In this document: piece after piece, positions 44,464 to 52,793 of the stretch
Layout of the letters: every line of letters begins with the position of its first letter
How positions within the stretch are numbered: the first letter of the stretch is position 1
Notes under the pieces: model-generated
What the model was told of the DNA's origin: nothing
Databases searched by the model: none
What the model saw: only the letters and a program-made list of their open reading frames with translations
DNA from: JAJVHZ01 sp041395385
GTDB lineage: Bacteria > Pseudomonadota > Gammaproteobacteria > JAJPIJ01
Length of the DNA stretch: 64,000 bases
Assembly (NCBI GenBank): GCA_041395385.1
Contig: JAWLAN010000016.1
Span: forward strand, 1 to 64,000
Reading direction: 5' to 3'
Translations under genes and position numbers: made by a program

Positions 44464-45525
44464 TCACGGCCCGTCGAGATCCGTCCACCTGATCGGGCAG
44501 CCGGCCCGCACGCCATTCCGAACCCGCCATCCCAGCACCCGGTCAATGTCCTCGACGGCGACGCCGACGGCCGGAAAGGCAAATCCGATCTCCCGCTCGG
44601 TGAGGACGTCGCCACGCTCGAGATCCCTCCTGGCGATGAGCCCCATCCGGGCCGGATGCGGGGGTTGTGGCGCCCTCAGCTCCGGGACCGTGTTCCCCAT
44701 GCCCATGTGAACGTTACTGCACTTGCGCACCACGTCCCCCAATTCACGAACCGCCAGCGCATGGGCGCGATCCTGCTCGCGATCGAGGTCGTTCGGACAC
44801 ACTCCCTTCTCGAGCACTGTGGCGCCGATCGCGATAGCCGCGTACAACATCTCCTCGCCTGCGTGATGATCAGACAGGCCGATCGGACATTGGAATACCG
44901 TCCGCAGCGTCTCTATGAAACGGATGCCTTGCATGGATACAGGCACGGGTGGCGCGGGCGGACTGTACTCGACGATCAGCGCCGATCCGCCGGCATTCAC
45001 AAACCACTGCACTGCGCGCAAGATCTCGCCGAGGGCTGCGCGTCCCGTGTCGATGATCGTCGGCCGTCCAGTTCTCGCTATTCTCTCGATGAGCGGCTTG
45101 TGGACGATATTTGACGACGCGACTTTGAGTATTTCTGCGCCAATTTCCATTGCGTACGCGATGCCCGTGTCGTCATAGACTGAAACGGCGAGCCCGAGTC
45201 CCCGGCGGCGGGCGTGAGAAAACAATTCGTCATAGCTGCTCAGCGGCAGCACCTTGCGTTCGATGACGTCCCGGTATCGCTCGGTCGTGATGCGTGCCTT
45301 GCCGTCCGTGATCACTTCTTCAAGGTCGCAATCGAGGCAAACCCCCGCATCGTGCAGCACCTCTCCCTTGACGAAACGCAATCCGCAGTCCGCAATGTCG
45401 TCGATGAGCCGTTTGCCGCGCGCCAAGTCCTGATTGAAGTAGGTCCCTATGTCGGCTAGGAACAGCGGTGGACTATCGCCTCCGATACCTATCTCGCCCA
45501 CCTCGATGGTCGATTGCAGCCCCAT
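44464..45525 (-). CDS. Divergent NeuB-family (nonulosonate synthase-like) protein
   Basis: 353 residues: a TIM barrel (about 20-285) and a C-terminal SAF/antifreeze-like domain (about 292-350), the NeuB layout. It departs from true synthases at key places. EAGVNHNG is DIGTYFNQ here, KFQ is KGEV, the LLxCxxxYP strand is LIVEYSPP, and EKHFT is EKGVC at 239-243, so one of the two metal-binding His residues is missing (GLSDH at 216-220 is kept). A canonical LegI is 13 kb upstream. It may use another substrate or mechanism. GGGAGGT precedes the ATG. Confidence 0.8.
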   Translation of the reverse strand: MGLQSTIEVGEIGIGGDSPPLFLADIGTYFNQDLARGKRLIDDIADCGLRFVKGEVLHDAGVCLDCDLEEVITDGKARITTERYRDVIERKVLPLSSYDELFSHARRRGLGLAVSVYDDTGIAYAMEIGAEILKVASSNIVHKPLIERIARTGRPTIIDTGRAALGEILRAVQWFVNAGGSALIVEYSPPAPPVPVSMQGIRFIETLRTVFQCPIGLSDHHAGEEMLYAAIAIGATVLEKGVCPNDLDREQDRAHALAVRELGDVVRKCSNVHMGMGNTVPELRAPQPPHPARMGLIARRDLERGDVLTEREIGFAFPAVGVAVEDIDRVLGWRVRNGVRAGCPIRWTDLDGP

Positions 45526-45526
45526 G

Positions 45527-46573
45527 TCAGACCTCCCGCGTGGCTCCCTCGTCGCTCGTTGCCTCGGCCCCCGTCGCAGGCAGGGAGCGAGTGGCGCGCG
45601 CGATCTCCGCCAGATCGAAGAACTTCTGCCATTCGGCCTCGGGGATCGCGATGCCTTCCGCCTCCTTCTCGGCCATCAGGAGGATCGAACGTGCGATCAT
45701 CTCCTCGCCGGCCCTGTTCAAATCGTCAGTCCGCACCTGTCGTCCGCTAGCCGCCACGTATCCGTCGATCAGCGCTGCGGCCAAACGAGGCGATTGGTTC
45801 GATCTGTCCACCAGCGCGAAGCGCTGCGTCGCTACCGCGAGATCCGATAGCGGGTTCAACCATGCCGAACGGCTCTCCTCGAAATCGATGATGAACGGTT
45901 CGCCCGTATGCCGATCGAACAGGAAATTCGTATAGTTGCAGTCACCGTGGACCATCTGCGCGTGCGTACGAATCAACAGTCCCACTATGTAACGCCTTGC
46001 AGCGGACAGCGCAATCGGCTGGAAGCGGGCATGCGCCGTCCATCCTCCAAGGATGCGCTCTGCCGTTGCGCACAACCTTGCATGCATGCCGTCGGCCGCA
46101 ATCTCAATCTCCCGCGCCCGTGGGTAGTCTTCCAGGCATCGGTGTACCTTTCCGATCAGTGAACCGACCGTCCTCACCTCTTCGACCGTTCTGTCGGAAA
46201 ATCGCGCATCGACGAACGGAAACAGCATCGCGCTGAAACCGTCGCCGATCGCGACGGGATCCGGCGTCATCGCGAGTATGACCGGTATTCCACTTTCCGA
46301 ACATCGCCGGGCAACCTGATCCGAATGGACCTGCAGCGAGCGGATCTCGTTCTCGAACACCTTCAGAAAACGATGAACGCCGCCGCCCATGGTCACGACA
46401 TAACGGCCGGCGATCGTCTGTCCGGCTGCGCCGAGCACCTTGACGTCGGTGACGTCGTGCATCACCCGGACGATGGCTTCCCGGACGCCGCGGGATGCGG
46501 GGCTCAGTTGCGGGAAAGCGGGCCACAGCGACGTGAATGCCGGAGGCCCCGACAAGTAGGTCTCACTGGCCAT
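45527..46573 (-). CDS. APH-fold phosphotransferase (kinase-like)
   Basis: 348 residues of the aminoglycoside phosphotransferase/choline kinase superfamily. The catalytic loop is HGDCNYTNFLF and the metal-binding aspartate segment is IIDFEESRSAW. The N-terminal lobe has a nucleotide-binding stretch with YVVTMGGGVHRFLKVF. It starts inside the end of the CMP-sugar synthetase gene (11-base overlap) and stops just before the NeuB-like gene, so it most likely phosphorylates a precursor sugar or alcohol for that pathway. This is not evidence of antibiotic resistance. Confidence 0.8.
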   Translation of the reverse strand: MASETYLSGPPAFTSLWPAFPQLSPASRGVREAIVRVMHDVTDVKVLGAAGQTIAGRYVVTMGGGVHRFLKVFENEIRSLQVHSDQVARRCSESGIPVILAMTPDPVAIGDGFSAMLFPFVDARFSDRTVEEVRTVGSLIGKVHRCLEDYPRAREIEIAADGMHARLCATAERILGGWTAHARFQPIALSAARRYIVGLLIRTHAQMVHGDCNYTNFLFDRHTGEPFIIDFEESRSAWLNPLSDLAVATQRFALVDRSNQSPRLAAALIDGYVAASGRQVRTDDLNRAGEEMIARSILLMAEKEAEGIAIPEAEWQKFFDLAEIARATRSLPATGAEATSDEGATREV

Positions 46574-47321
46574 CGCGCTCCTCTAATCGCCCGCCGAGGA
46601 ACTCCGCAAGCTCGAGGTCGTATCTCTCGTCTATATCGACCGAGCGTTCGCGAGGCATGCGGTATGCGGCCACTGCGCCCTTGAAGAAGCTCCGTCTCGC
46701 CAGGATCCCGTCGACAGTCGAAGCGTATATCGCGCCGTTCGGCGTATAGCTCTGCCGGTGCGCCTGCTTGCGCGTACGCCCTTGTACCAGCGCCGATTCG
46801 GGCGAAATCTCGCAAATCCCGGTTCGCTCGTCGACAGGAAAGCAGAACTCGGGCGGGATCGACACCGCGACAACCGAGACCGCCGCGTCGATCCCGTTGC
46901 CTAGCAGGGACACGGTCCGGCGCACGTCCTCAGGCTGAAGCAGGGGACACGTAGGCTGCATCAAGGCAACATCGGTCCTGCCCTCCACCCGTGAGAGGCT
47001 TGCGTTCGGAGTGGCGGATCCGTCGTAGAGTCGATGTGCGTACGGGTCGGTCAGGAAATCGACTAGAACGTCCATCGTCGTGGCCAGGTCCGACCCCAGC
47101 GCTGCTGGCCGCCACCGAGCCTCGGTGCCCGGGATTCTTGACGCCTCAGCCAGGATCGGCTCCGCATCCGACGAGACCACGATCCGCGTGAAGCAGCCGC
47201 TGGCGAGTGCGGTCTCAATCGTGCATACGATCAGGCTTCGGCCCCGGAATGGCGCAAGGGCCTTTCCGGGGAACCGCTTCGATCCCCCGCGGGCCGGTAT
47301 GAAGGCGATCGATGCCCTCAT
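46563..47321 (-). CDS. Acylneuraminate cytidylyltransferase family protein (NeuA-like)
   Basis: 252 residues. Activates a keto-sugar acid with CTP to the CMP-sugar. IPARGGSKRFPGKAL at the N-terminus, LMQPTCPLLQPEDVRRTV, YTPNGAIYAS and the acidic metal-binding VDIDERYDLELAE are all in place, so it looks active. The start at 47321 matches the family; the longer open frame does not. The second such gene in the window (56678) belongs to the legionaminate operon, so this one probably serves the divergent NeuB-like gene next door. It overlaps the WbqC-family stop by four bases. Confidence 0.88.
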   Translation of the reverse strand: MRASIAFIPARGGSKRFPGKALAPFRGRSLIVCTIETALASGCFTRIVVSSDAEPILAEASRIPGTEARWRPAALGSDLATTMDVLVDFLTDPYAHRLYDGSATPNASLSRVEGRTDVALMQPTCPLLQPEDVRRTVSLLGNGIDAAVSVVAVSIPPEFCFPVDERTGICEISPESALVQGRTRKQAHRQSYTPNGAIYASTVDGILARRSFFKGAVAAYRMPRERSVDIDERYDLELAEFLGGRLEERDGQ

Positions 47322-48043
47322 TTTATGATTCCGCAGAGACGGCCCATCGCCTTCACATGCGCATGAAAGCCGGCAACCGCGTGGTCCGGATCCTCGATGA
47401 TCCATTCCAGGGCGAAGCAACCTGCCTGGAACGGACCGGTGATCGATTGCCGATAGATCGGATGCTCAAAGGCCTGCCAGTAGACCGGTACCTGCGCGCG
47501 ACTGAACTTCGACTCGTCCATGTACGCCTTCGCCCCGGTTCCGGAGAGGTAGGCGGAACCGCCTGCCGCCCGCGTCAACTCGAGCATCAATTCATCCTTG
47601 CGCCCGGATGCGCCCAGCGACGATGCCAGCAGCAGGTCGGTGCGGACGTCGAATCGCTCGAGCGTCAACTTCAAAAGCGCGACGTTTAGATCGAGCAGGC
47701 TGTCGCGACCACTCGTCAGGATCTCGCCAAGTTCTGCCGCGATCATCCTCCACCCGGGGCGTCGGCCGTAGCGATGCCGCAGCGTCTCGTAGTGTCGACG
47801 CGGCATCGTCGAATCCGCAAGCGTGATGTTGGCGATCTTCGTACATTTGGCCTGGTGCCCGCGCGAGTGCACCGCCAGACTCAGATATCGCGCACCGCCG
47901 TCGCAGGAATACAGCGTCCGGTGCTGAAAAGCGCGCGCATTGTATTGCACGTTGTCGAGGATGACGAAGCGATCGGAAAGCGCAATCTTTTCCAGAAGTC
48001 CCAGCCACGGTAGATATGGCGGTTGGTGTATCGAGACGATCAT
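47318..48043 (-). CDS. WbqC-family protein
   Basis: 241 residues, beginning VSIHQPPYLPWLGLLEKIALSD, the clear mark of the WbqC family, then LDNVQYNARAFQHR and later YLSGTGAKAYMDE. The family is common in O-antigen clusters; its chemistry is not known to me. It sits between a PIG-L deacetylase (5 bases away) and the NeuA-like gene (4-base overlap), so it should act on the same sugar, perhaps modifying an amine exposed by the deacetylase. Confidence 0.88.
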   Translation of the reverse strand: MIVSIHQPPYLPWLGLLEKIALSDRFVILDNVQYNARAFQHRTLYSCDGGARYLSLAVHSRGHQAKCTKIANITLADSTMPRRHYETLRHRYGRRPGWRMIAAELGEILTSGRDSLLDLNVALLKLTLERFDVRTDLLLASSLGASGRKDELMLELTRAAGGSAYLSGTGAKAYMDESKFSRAQVPVYWQAFEHPIYRQSITGPFQAGCFALEWIIEDPDHAVAGFHAHVKAMGRLCGIIK

Positions 48044-48047
48044 CCGC

Positions 48048-48737
48048 TCATAACGACTCGCGAACAAGCACGTAGGCCTCCGCCGCCTCTGATCCGCACT
48101 GACTTCCGCGCAACAGCGCAAGCGCCTGTATCGCTGCCTCGCTCCGCGGGAACGGGAAAGGCGCCATCTCGCCCTCGTACAAATTCATGATCTCGATCTT
48201 CCGCGCCACATCGCGCGGCTCGAGCTTGATGTAGAAATTCGGTGCGAACGGCGCCGCCGTCGGATCAAGATTGAAGCCTGTCTCCGATGGGACCTCGTAG
48301 CACAGTATCCGGCGCAGGTACTTGCGCCGGAACCACTTGGAACAGGCGCTGGCGATCGCGAAGGTTCTACGGTGATCGCTGTGCGCGTCCGACGGGAAAG
48401 GGAGCAATAGCGTTTCCGGCTGCAGGTCATCGAATACCGCCGCCAAGGCGCGCACCAGTTCGTGCGTCGGCGCGATGTCCAGCATTGCCGCGGAGAACGG
48501 CAACTGGATCGTTCTCTCGAAACCAAAAAGCCTCCCTACCTGCGCGATCTCCGTTTCACGCCTACGGATCGCCGCACCGTCGTAACCGGCCTCGACCGCC
48601 ATCCGCGTCATAAGTACCCAACACAGCGACGCGCAACCCTCTTCCTTCAGGCGAAGAAGCGTGCCGCCACAGCCCAGCGTCTCGTCATCCGGATGGGGAG
48701 CCAGCACGATCGTTCGCCCAAAATCGAGTCTGCTCAT
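48048..48737 (-). CDS. PIG-L/LmbE-family deacetylase
   Basis: 229 residues. Zn-dependent N-deacetylase fold with VLAPHPDDETLGCGG (HPDDE metal site) at about residues 10-25 and the second ligand in SDAHSDHR at about 120. Family members remove acetyl groups from GlcNAc-type sugars. It is coupled to the methyltransferase by a 4-base overlap (48734-48737). In this operon it may deacetylate a nonulosonate or its precursor before re-modification. Confidence 0.9.
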   Translation of the reverse strand: MSRLDFGRTIVLAPHPDDETLGCGGTLLRLKEEGCASLCWVLMTRMAVEAGYDGAAIRRRETEIAQVGRLFGFERTIQLPFSAAMLDIAPTHELVRALAAVFDDLQPETLLLPFPSDAHSDHRRTFAIASACSKWFRRKYLRRILCYEVPSETGFNLDPTAAPFAPNFYIKLEPRDVARKIEIMNLYEGEMAPFPFPRSEAAIQALALLRGSQCGSEAAEAYVLVRESL

Positions 48738-49417
48738 GACCGCCCACTCTTCCTGCCGTAAAGGAATATGAACTCGGACGTCTCACCGCGCAGCGTCCAT
48801 CCGAAGCGGCCGATGTCCTCGACTTCAACCCCTTCGCACCACTTGCGCAACTCCTCCTCGTCGTGAGGAATGGAGATCAGCGCGCCTTTCTGTCCTGAAA
48901 CGTCGTCGACGAGGCAATACGTGCCATCCGACTGCCGTACAGAGTGTCGCGCGACGACATCGTTCATTGATGGCGCTGCAAAGATGAAACTTCCGCCTGC
49001 GGCCACCCCCTGGACGAGCTCGGCGATATCCGAAAGCACCTTGCTCCGGCGTCCGTAGTGGGTGCTTCCCCATGCGAACACGTGATCGTATCGCGGCAGC
49101 TGTCCCGCGAGAGAGCGCTCCGGGTCGAATACCACGATTTCCGGCGCCTTCAGCTTCGCTCCTCCAAATCGGTTCCTGACGATCTCGCATGCCGCCGGAG
49201 CGACCTCGGAACCGACCGCATCGAGTCCCAAACGGAAAAAGAACTCCAGGTGATTGCCGGTTCCACAGCCATGATCGAGGATCCTGCCGACGAGCCGCCC
49301 CTCGCGGTTGAGGTAGTTGACGATCCTCACCGCGACCTCGTATGGGTACCAGAGCAGCCTTCCGCCGCTGTAGATGTCGCCCCAAATCGCCGCGTTTGCG
49401 CGCTTCTCAGTTGTCAT
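48734..49417 (-). CDS. SAM-dependent methyltransferase
   Basis: 227 residues, class I Rossmann methyltransferase. The SAM-binding loop is ILDHGCGTGNHLEFF at about residues 45-60, then GSEVAPAACEIV, and DHVFAWGSTHYG in the motif IV area. GGGGAGGG before the ATG at 49417 is a strong start signal, and the longer open frame upstream is not methyltransferase-like. Position between a GT-B-like gene and PIG-L suggests O- or N-methylation of the same glycan sugar. Confidence 0.87.
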   Translation of the reverse strand: MTTEKRANAAIWGDIYSGGRLLWYPYEVAVRIVNYLNREGRLVGRILDHGCGTGNHLEFFFRLGLDAVGSEVAPAACEIVRNRFGGAKLKAPEIVVFDPERSLAGQLPRYDHVFAWGSTHYGRRSKVLSDIAELVQGVAAGGSFIFAAPSMNDVVARHSVRQSDGTYCLVDDVSGQKGALISIPHDEEELRKWCEGVEVEDIGRFGWTLRGETSEFIFLYGRKSGRS

Positions 49418-50882
49418 TGACCCTCCCCTCGACCGGTTTGCCCGTGGCTCCGATGCAACCCGCGGCTCGCTCACCGGAACCGCGGCACAGATCCCGGATG
49501 ACTTGATAGGTGCGGGCGAAATTCCTCCCGTCGAGCATTCCCCACCGCTGTCCGACATCCCGCTGCCGCCCGGCGGTCTCCCGGTAGACGTTCTCCTGCA
49601 TCAACTCGCCGAGAATACGACGGACGTCCGCGACCGAAGTCACCTTGTAGATATCACGAATATCGTCGTAGTCCCGCGATGAATAGGCATAGGCGTTGTA
49701 GTTGATCACCGGCGTGCCGCATACCGTTGCCCAGCGTATCGTCGAAGAAAACGTTGTCACGTAGATATCGCACGCCGGGATCAGCCGCATGATCCACTCG
49801 CTCGAGATGTTGACGCCAAGTCGTTCGACGACCGCGCGCTGTTCGGCCGTCATGCCGGGATGAAGTGATACTGTCACACTCGTATGCGGGGTAGCGGCGA
49901 TTGCGCCGATCAACCGTTCGCACATCTCCTCGTAGGTCGAGAATTCATTCGTGCCCGGCCGCTGCACATGATATGAGGGCGGGATCGACACCAACACCAT
50001 GCGGGTCTCCGCGTTCTTTCGCGCCTCCGACTCGCGCCGCATCAACCCCTCGTGCAGCACGTCGCAGTAAACGGTTCCCGTCATCCTTATCTTATCTGGT
50101 TCGATTCCCTCGTCGATATAATGTTCGAGCATTGCCTGGCTTTCGGCCGCAAGGACCGTCGCATTGCCGCCGTGCACCACCCAAGGGAGTTTCAGTCCCA
50201 TGCCCAGGCGCTCTCTCGCCACGATGTAATCCGGCGGATACATCACGACGTCCTCGCCATCGAGCCTTCTCGTCCATCGGGGATACTCGCGCAGCATGAT
50301 CTCGCGCAGTGGCCCTTCCAGCACGACGAGACCGCCCTCCCTTTGCTTTTCCCTCAGGTAGTCCTCAAAGTCACGACTGGTGCCGAAACCGTACGGACAA
50401 TCGAGCACCGGTATGGCGCGAATCCCCGCCGCGCGAATAAGCGGCGCGTTACCCGAGGCGCCATCCTGAAAGACGATGATGAGCGACACTCGGTGCTTGT
50501 CGAGAATCTGACCCGCGGCAATCAATTGCCTCGACAGGAGGCGGATGAATGCCTGGTAACGCGGCTTGTTCAGATGTCGATCAATTCGAATACGATCGAT
50601 CAATTGCGTGATCTTCCGGAAAGGCGCATCCCGTCCGCGACCGGTACCGGTCGCCAGGATGGTCCGCTCGATTCCCTCCGGCAGCCGTTGCTCCTCCCGC
50701 TGCATGTTGGCGTACCCGGCGCCCGTACTGGCTGCAGTGCGTCGAATCGCTTCCGTTCCCGGCTCGGCGTCCTCTTCCGAACACAGGATCACTTCTTCGC
50801 CGATCCCGCGCAGCCTTTTTCCCAGTTCCGTCGCGAGAGGAAGTTCCGACGGGAGCCTTACGCTGATCAATATGACAGCCAC
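49407..50882 (-). CDS. GT-B-like glycan biosynthesis protein with TIRWA motif (second copy)
   Basis: About 491 residues. The N-terminus has VILISVRLPSELPLATELGKRL. The middle has FQDGASGNAPLIRAAG and ECPYG-like strands, and the C-terminal half has VTVSLHPGMTAEQ and TFSSTIRWATVCGTPVINYN, as in the 41339 gene. GTG at 50882 matches the N-terminus of its relative; GTG at 50951, with GGAGAGGG upstream, would add 23 residues. It overlaps the methyltransferase start by 11 bases. It is a candidate transferase for the sugar made by the 44-49 kb genes. The family is unrecognised. Confidence 0.65.
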   Translation of the reverse strand: MAVILISVRLPSELPLATELGKRLRGIGEEVILCSEEDAEPGTEAIRRTAASTGAGYANMQREEQRLPEGIERTILATGTGRGRDAPFRKITQLIDRIRIDRHLNKPRYQAFIRLLSRQLIAAGQILDKHRVSLIIVFQDGASGNAPLIRAAGIRAIPVLDCPYGFGTSRDFEDYLREKQREGGLVVLEGPLREIMLREYPRWTRRLDGEDVVMYPPDYIVARERLGMGLKLPWVVHGGNATVLAAESQAMLEHYIDEGIEPDKIRMTGTVYCDVLHEGLMRRESEARKNAETRMVLVSIPPSYHVQRPGTNEFSTYEEMCERLIGAIAATPHTSVTVSLHPGMTAEQRAVVERLGVNISSEWIMRLIPACDIYVTTFSSTIRWATVCGTPVINYNAYAYSSRDYDDIRDIYKVTSVADVRRILGELMQENVYRETAGRQRDVGQRWGMLDGRNFARTYQVIRDLCRGSGERAAGCIGATGKPVEGRVNDN

Positions 50883-50957
50883 GGGTTCAGACGATAGCGC
50901 TGCTTTCCAACTTAAGCGACCGCGGCCCTGAGCGCGCGCTACAATGCGCACGGACCA

Positions 50958-52793
50958 TCACGCCACCCTCTCCAGTTTCGACAACTCGACAAGGCGCCTG
51001 AAATCCGGGCACGACTCCTCCAGTCCGTCGAACGAATCGATGCCGATCACGCCGCCGTCGGACATCATGACGATGCGGTCGCAGTGCCGCAGCGTGCTCA
51101 GCCGGTGCGCGATCACGATCAGTGTCCGGCTTCCGCGCATGGCCTCCAGGCTGGCCGCGAACGCCTGCTCCGTCGCCACGTCGAGCGCCGCCGTCGCCTC
51201 GTCCAGCACCAGCACGGTCGGCTCGTGATACAAGGCCCTGGCGATCCCGATACGCTGGCGCTGTCCGCCCGAGAGGCGTATCCCGTCCTCGCCGAGAAAA
51301 TAGTCGATCCCCCCCGGCAACCCCTCGACAAAGGCCTTCATCTGCACGGTTTCCAGCACCTGCCACACGCGCTGCCTGTCGATGTCCTCCGCAGCCTCGC
51401 CGAACGCGATGTTGGCGGCCACGGAATCCTCGATCAGCAGGATGTGCTGCGCCACGTAACCGAGGTTCTTCTGCCAGGAACGAACGAGCCGTGGCGTATC
51501 CAGCTTCACTCCGTCTACGTTGACGGTGCCCGCCGTCGGCTGGATCAGGCCCATGATGACGGCGGTCAGCGTCGTCTTGCCGGCGCCGGACATGCCGGTG
51601 ATGCCGATGAACTCGTTGCGGCGGATGTCGAGGCTGACGTTTCGCAGCGCCTGAGTGTGACTCGACGGGTACGCGAACGCGATCTTTTCCAGCCTGACCC
51701 TGTCGGTGAACGGCAGGCGCTCCGCCTCCTCTTTCGGCGCACCGACGACGGCGTGCTCGAATCCCTCGATCTCGCGCGCCACCGTTTCCACGGAGTTCCT
51801 GCTGATATTGATCAGCCGCAGCGCGCTCAGGATCTTGTTGAGCAGCGGCGCGGCGCGGAACAGCGCGACGACCAGCAGACCAAGAGTCGCTACGCCGAAC
51901 GGCTCCTGGCCGCTGACGAACAGGATGTAGCTCACCAGCGCTATGATGGTGATGATCGACGCGCTCTCGATCATCAGCGGCGGCAGGGTCGAGAGGAAAT
52001 TGTAGTGCGCGTTGCGGATGAAGTTGCGCTCCTCGATGCGGGCGAACATGTCGAGGAAGAAACGCTCCTTCGACATGATCTTGGTCTCCTTGATCAGGCC
52101 GATGGCCTGTCTCAGCACGCTCTGCCGGGCCTTGAAGATGTCGTTCAGATCCCGGCCTATCCGCTCGAAGGTCTTGCGCGTCGTCGCATAGAGCAGCGCC
52201 GCGGCCAGGCAGACGCAAAGCAGGCTGGCGAACACCTTCAGCGGCAACGCGATGAGCAGCAGCGCCCCGAGCGCCGCGAGTATCGTGGCGCTGACGATCA
52301 GGTTGATCATGCCGGCGACGAACTGATCGTAGACCAGGCCGGTCAGCGCAATGTTCAGTATCATTTCGGAGCTGGTCTTCTCGAGAAACAACCGGTAGTC
52401 CGAGAAGAGATACAGGCGCATCAGCCGGGCACTGAGCCGCGTCTTCCAGCGTGCCAGCGTGCGTTGCTGCAGCCAGTTGAAGAATGCCATGTAGACGTTC
52501 TTCATGACCATTATGCCGGCGATGATCGCCGCCATGATGACGAAGAACCGATGCGATCCGCCGGTCGCCGCGGCACCGAACAGCCTGGCCAGCAACGGAT
52601 GGCTGGCCAGGCTCTCCGGACTCAGGGCAATGAGTAGCAGAGGATAGACCAGGCCGACGCCTACCAGCTCGATCACGCCGGCAATCATGCCCAGCGCGAG
52701 GAACGCCGCCAGCTTCCATCGCCGGTTGCGCATCTCCCCGCCGATGAAGCGCCAGGCTGCCGGCGAGAGGCGAGCCTTGATCGGTAACGTCAC
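50958..52793 (-). CDS. ABC transporter, fused membrane and ATPase domains (MsbA/PglK-like flippase)
   Basis: 611 residues: six membrane helices (about 30-320), then an ATPase with Walker A GMSGAGKTTL, LGYVAQHILL Q-loop, signature IRLSGGQRQRIGIARAL, Walker B VLVLDEATAALD and IAHRLSTL. The half-transporter layout equals MsbA and PglK, which flip lipid-linked glycans. The GTG at 52793 overlaps the amidotransferase stop (GTGA), giving a coupled start. With a Wzx homologue also present, this locus has two candidate flippases. Lipid A or peptide export is less likely from context. Confidence 0.88.
   Translation of the reverse strand: MTLPIKARLSPAAWRFIGGEMRNRRWKLAAFLALGMIAGVIELVGVGLVYPLLLIALSPESLASHPLLARLFGAAATGGSHRFFVIMAAIIAGIMVMKNVYMAFFNWLQQRTLARWKTRLSARLMRLYLFSDYRLFLEKTSSEMILNIALTGLVYDQFVAGMINLIVSATILAALGALLLIALPLKVFASLLCVCLAAALLYATTRKTFERIGRDLNDIFKARQSVLRQAIGLIKETKIMSKERFFLDMFARIEERNFIRNAHYNFLSTLPPLMIESASIITIIALVSYILFVSGQEPFGVATLGLLVVALFRAAPLLNKILSALRLINISRNSVETVAREIEGFEHAVVGAPKEEAERLPFTDRVRLEKIAFAYPSSHTQALRNVSLDIRRNEFIGITGMSGAGKTTLTAVIMGLIQPTAGTVNVDGVKLDTPRLVRSWQKNLGYVAQHILLIEDSVAANIAFGEAAEDIDRQRVWQVLETVQMKAFVEGLPGGIDYFLGEDGIRLSGGQRQRIGIARALYHEPTVLVLDEATAALDVATEQAFAASLEAMRGSRTLIVIAHRLSTLRHCDRIVMMSDGGVIGIDSFDGLEESCPDFRRLVELSKLERVA

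Noticed and set aside
45527..46573. Aminoglycoside resistance gene
   Set aside because: Only the broad APH kinase fold is shown. Its place inside a sugar-activation operon makes a metabolic kinase far more likely.
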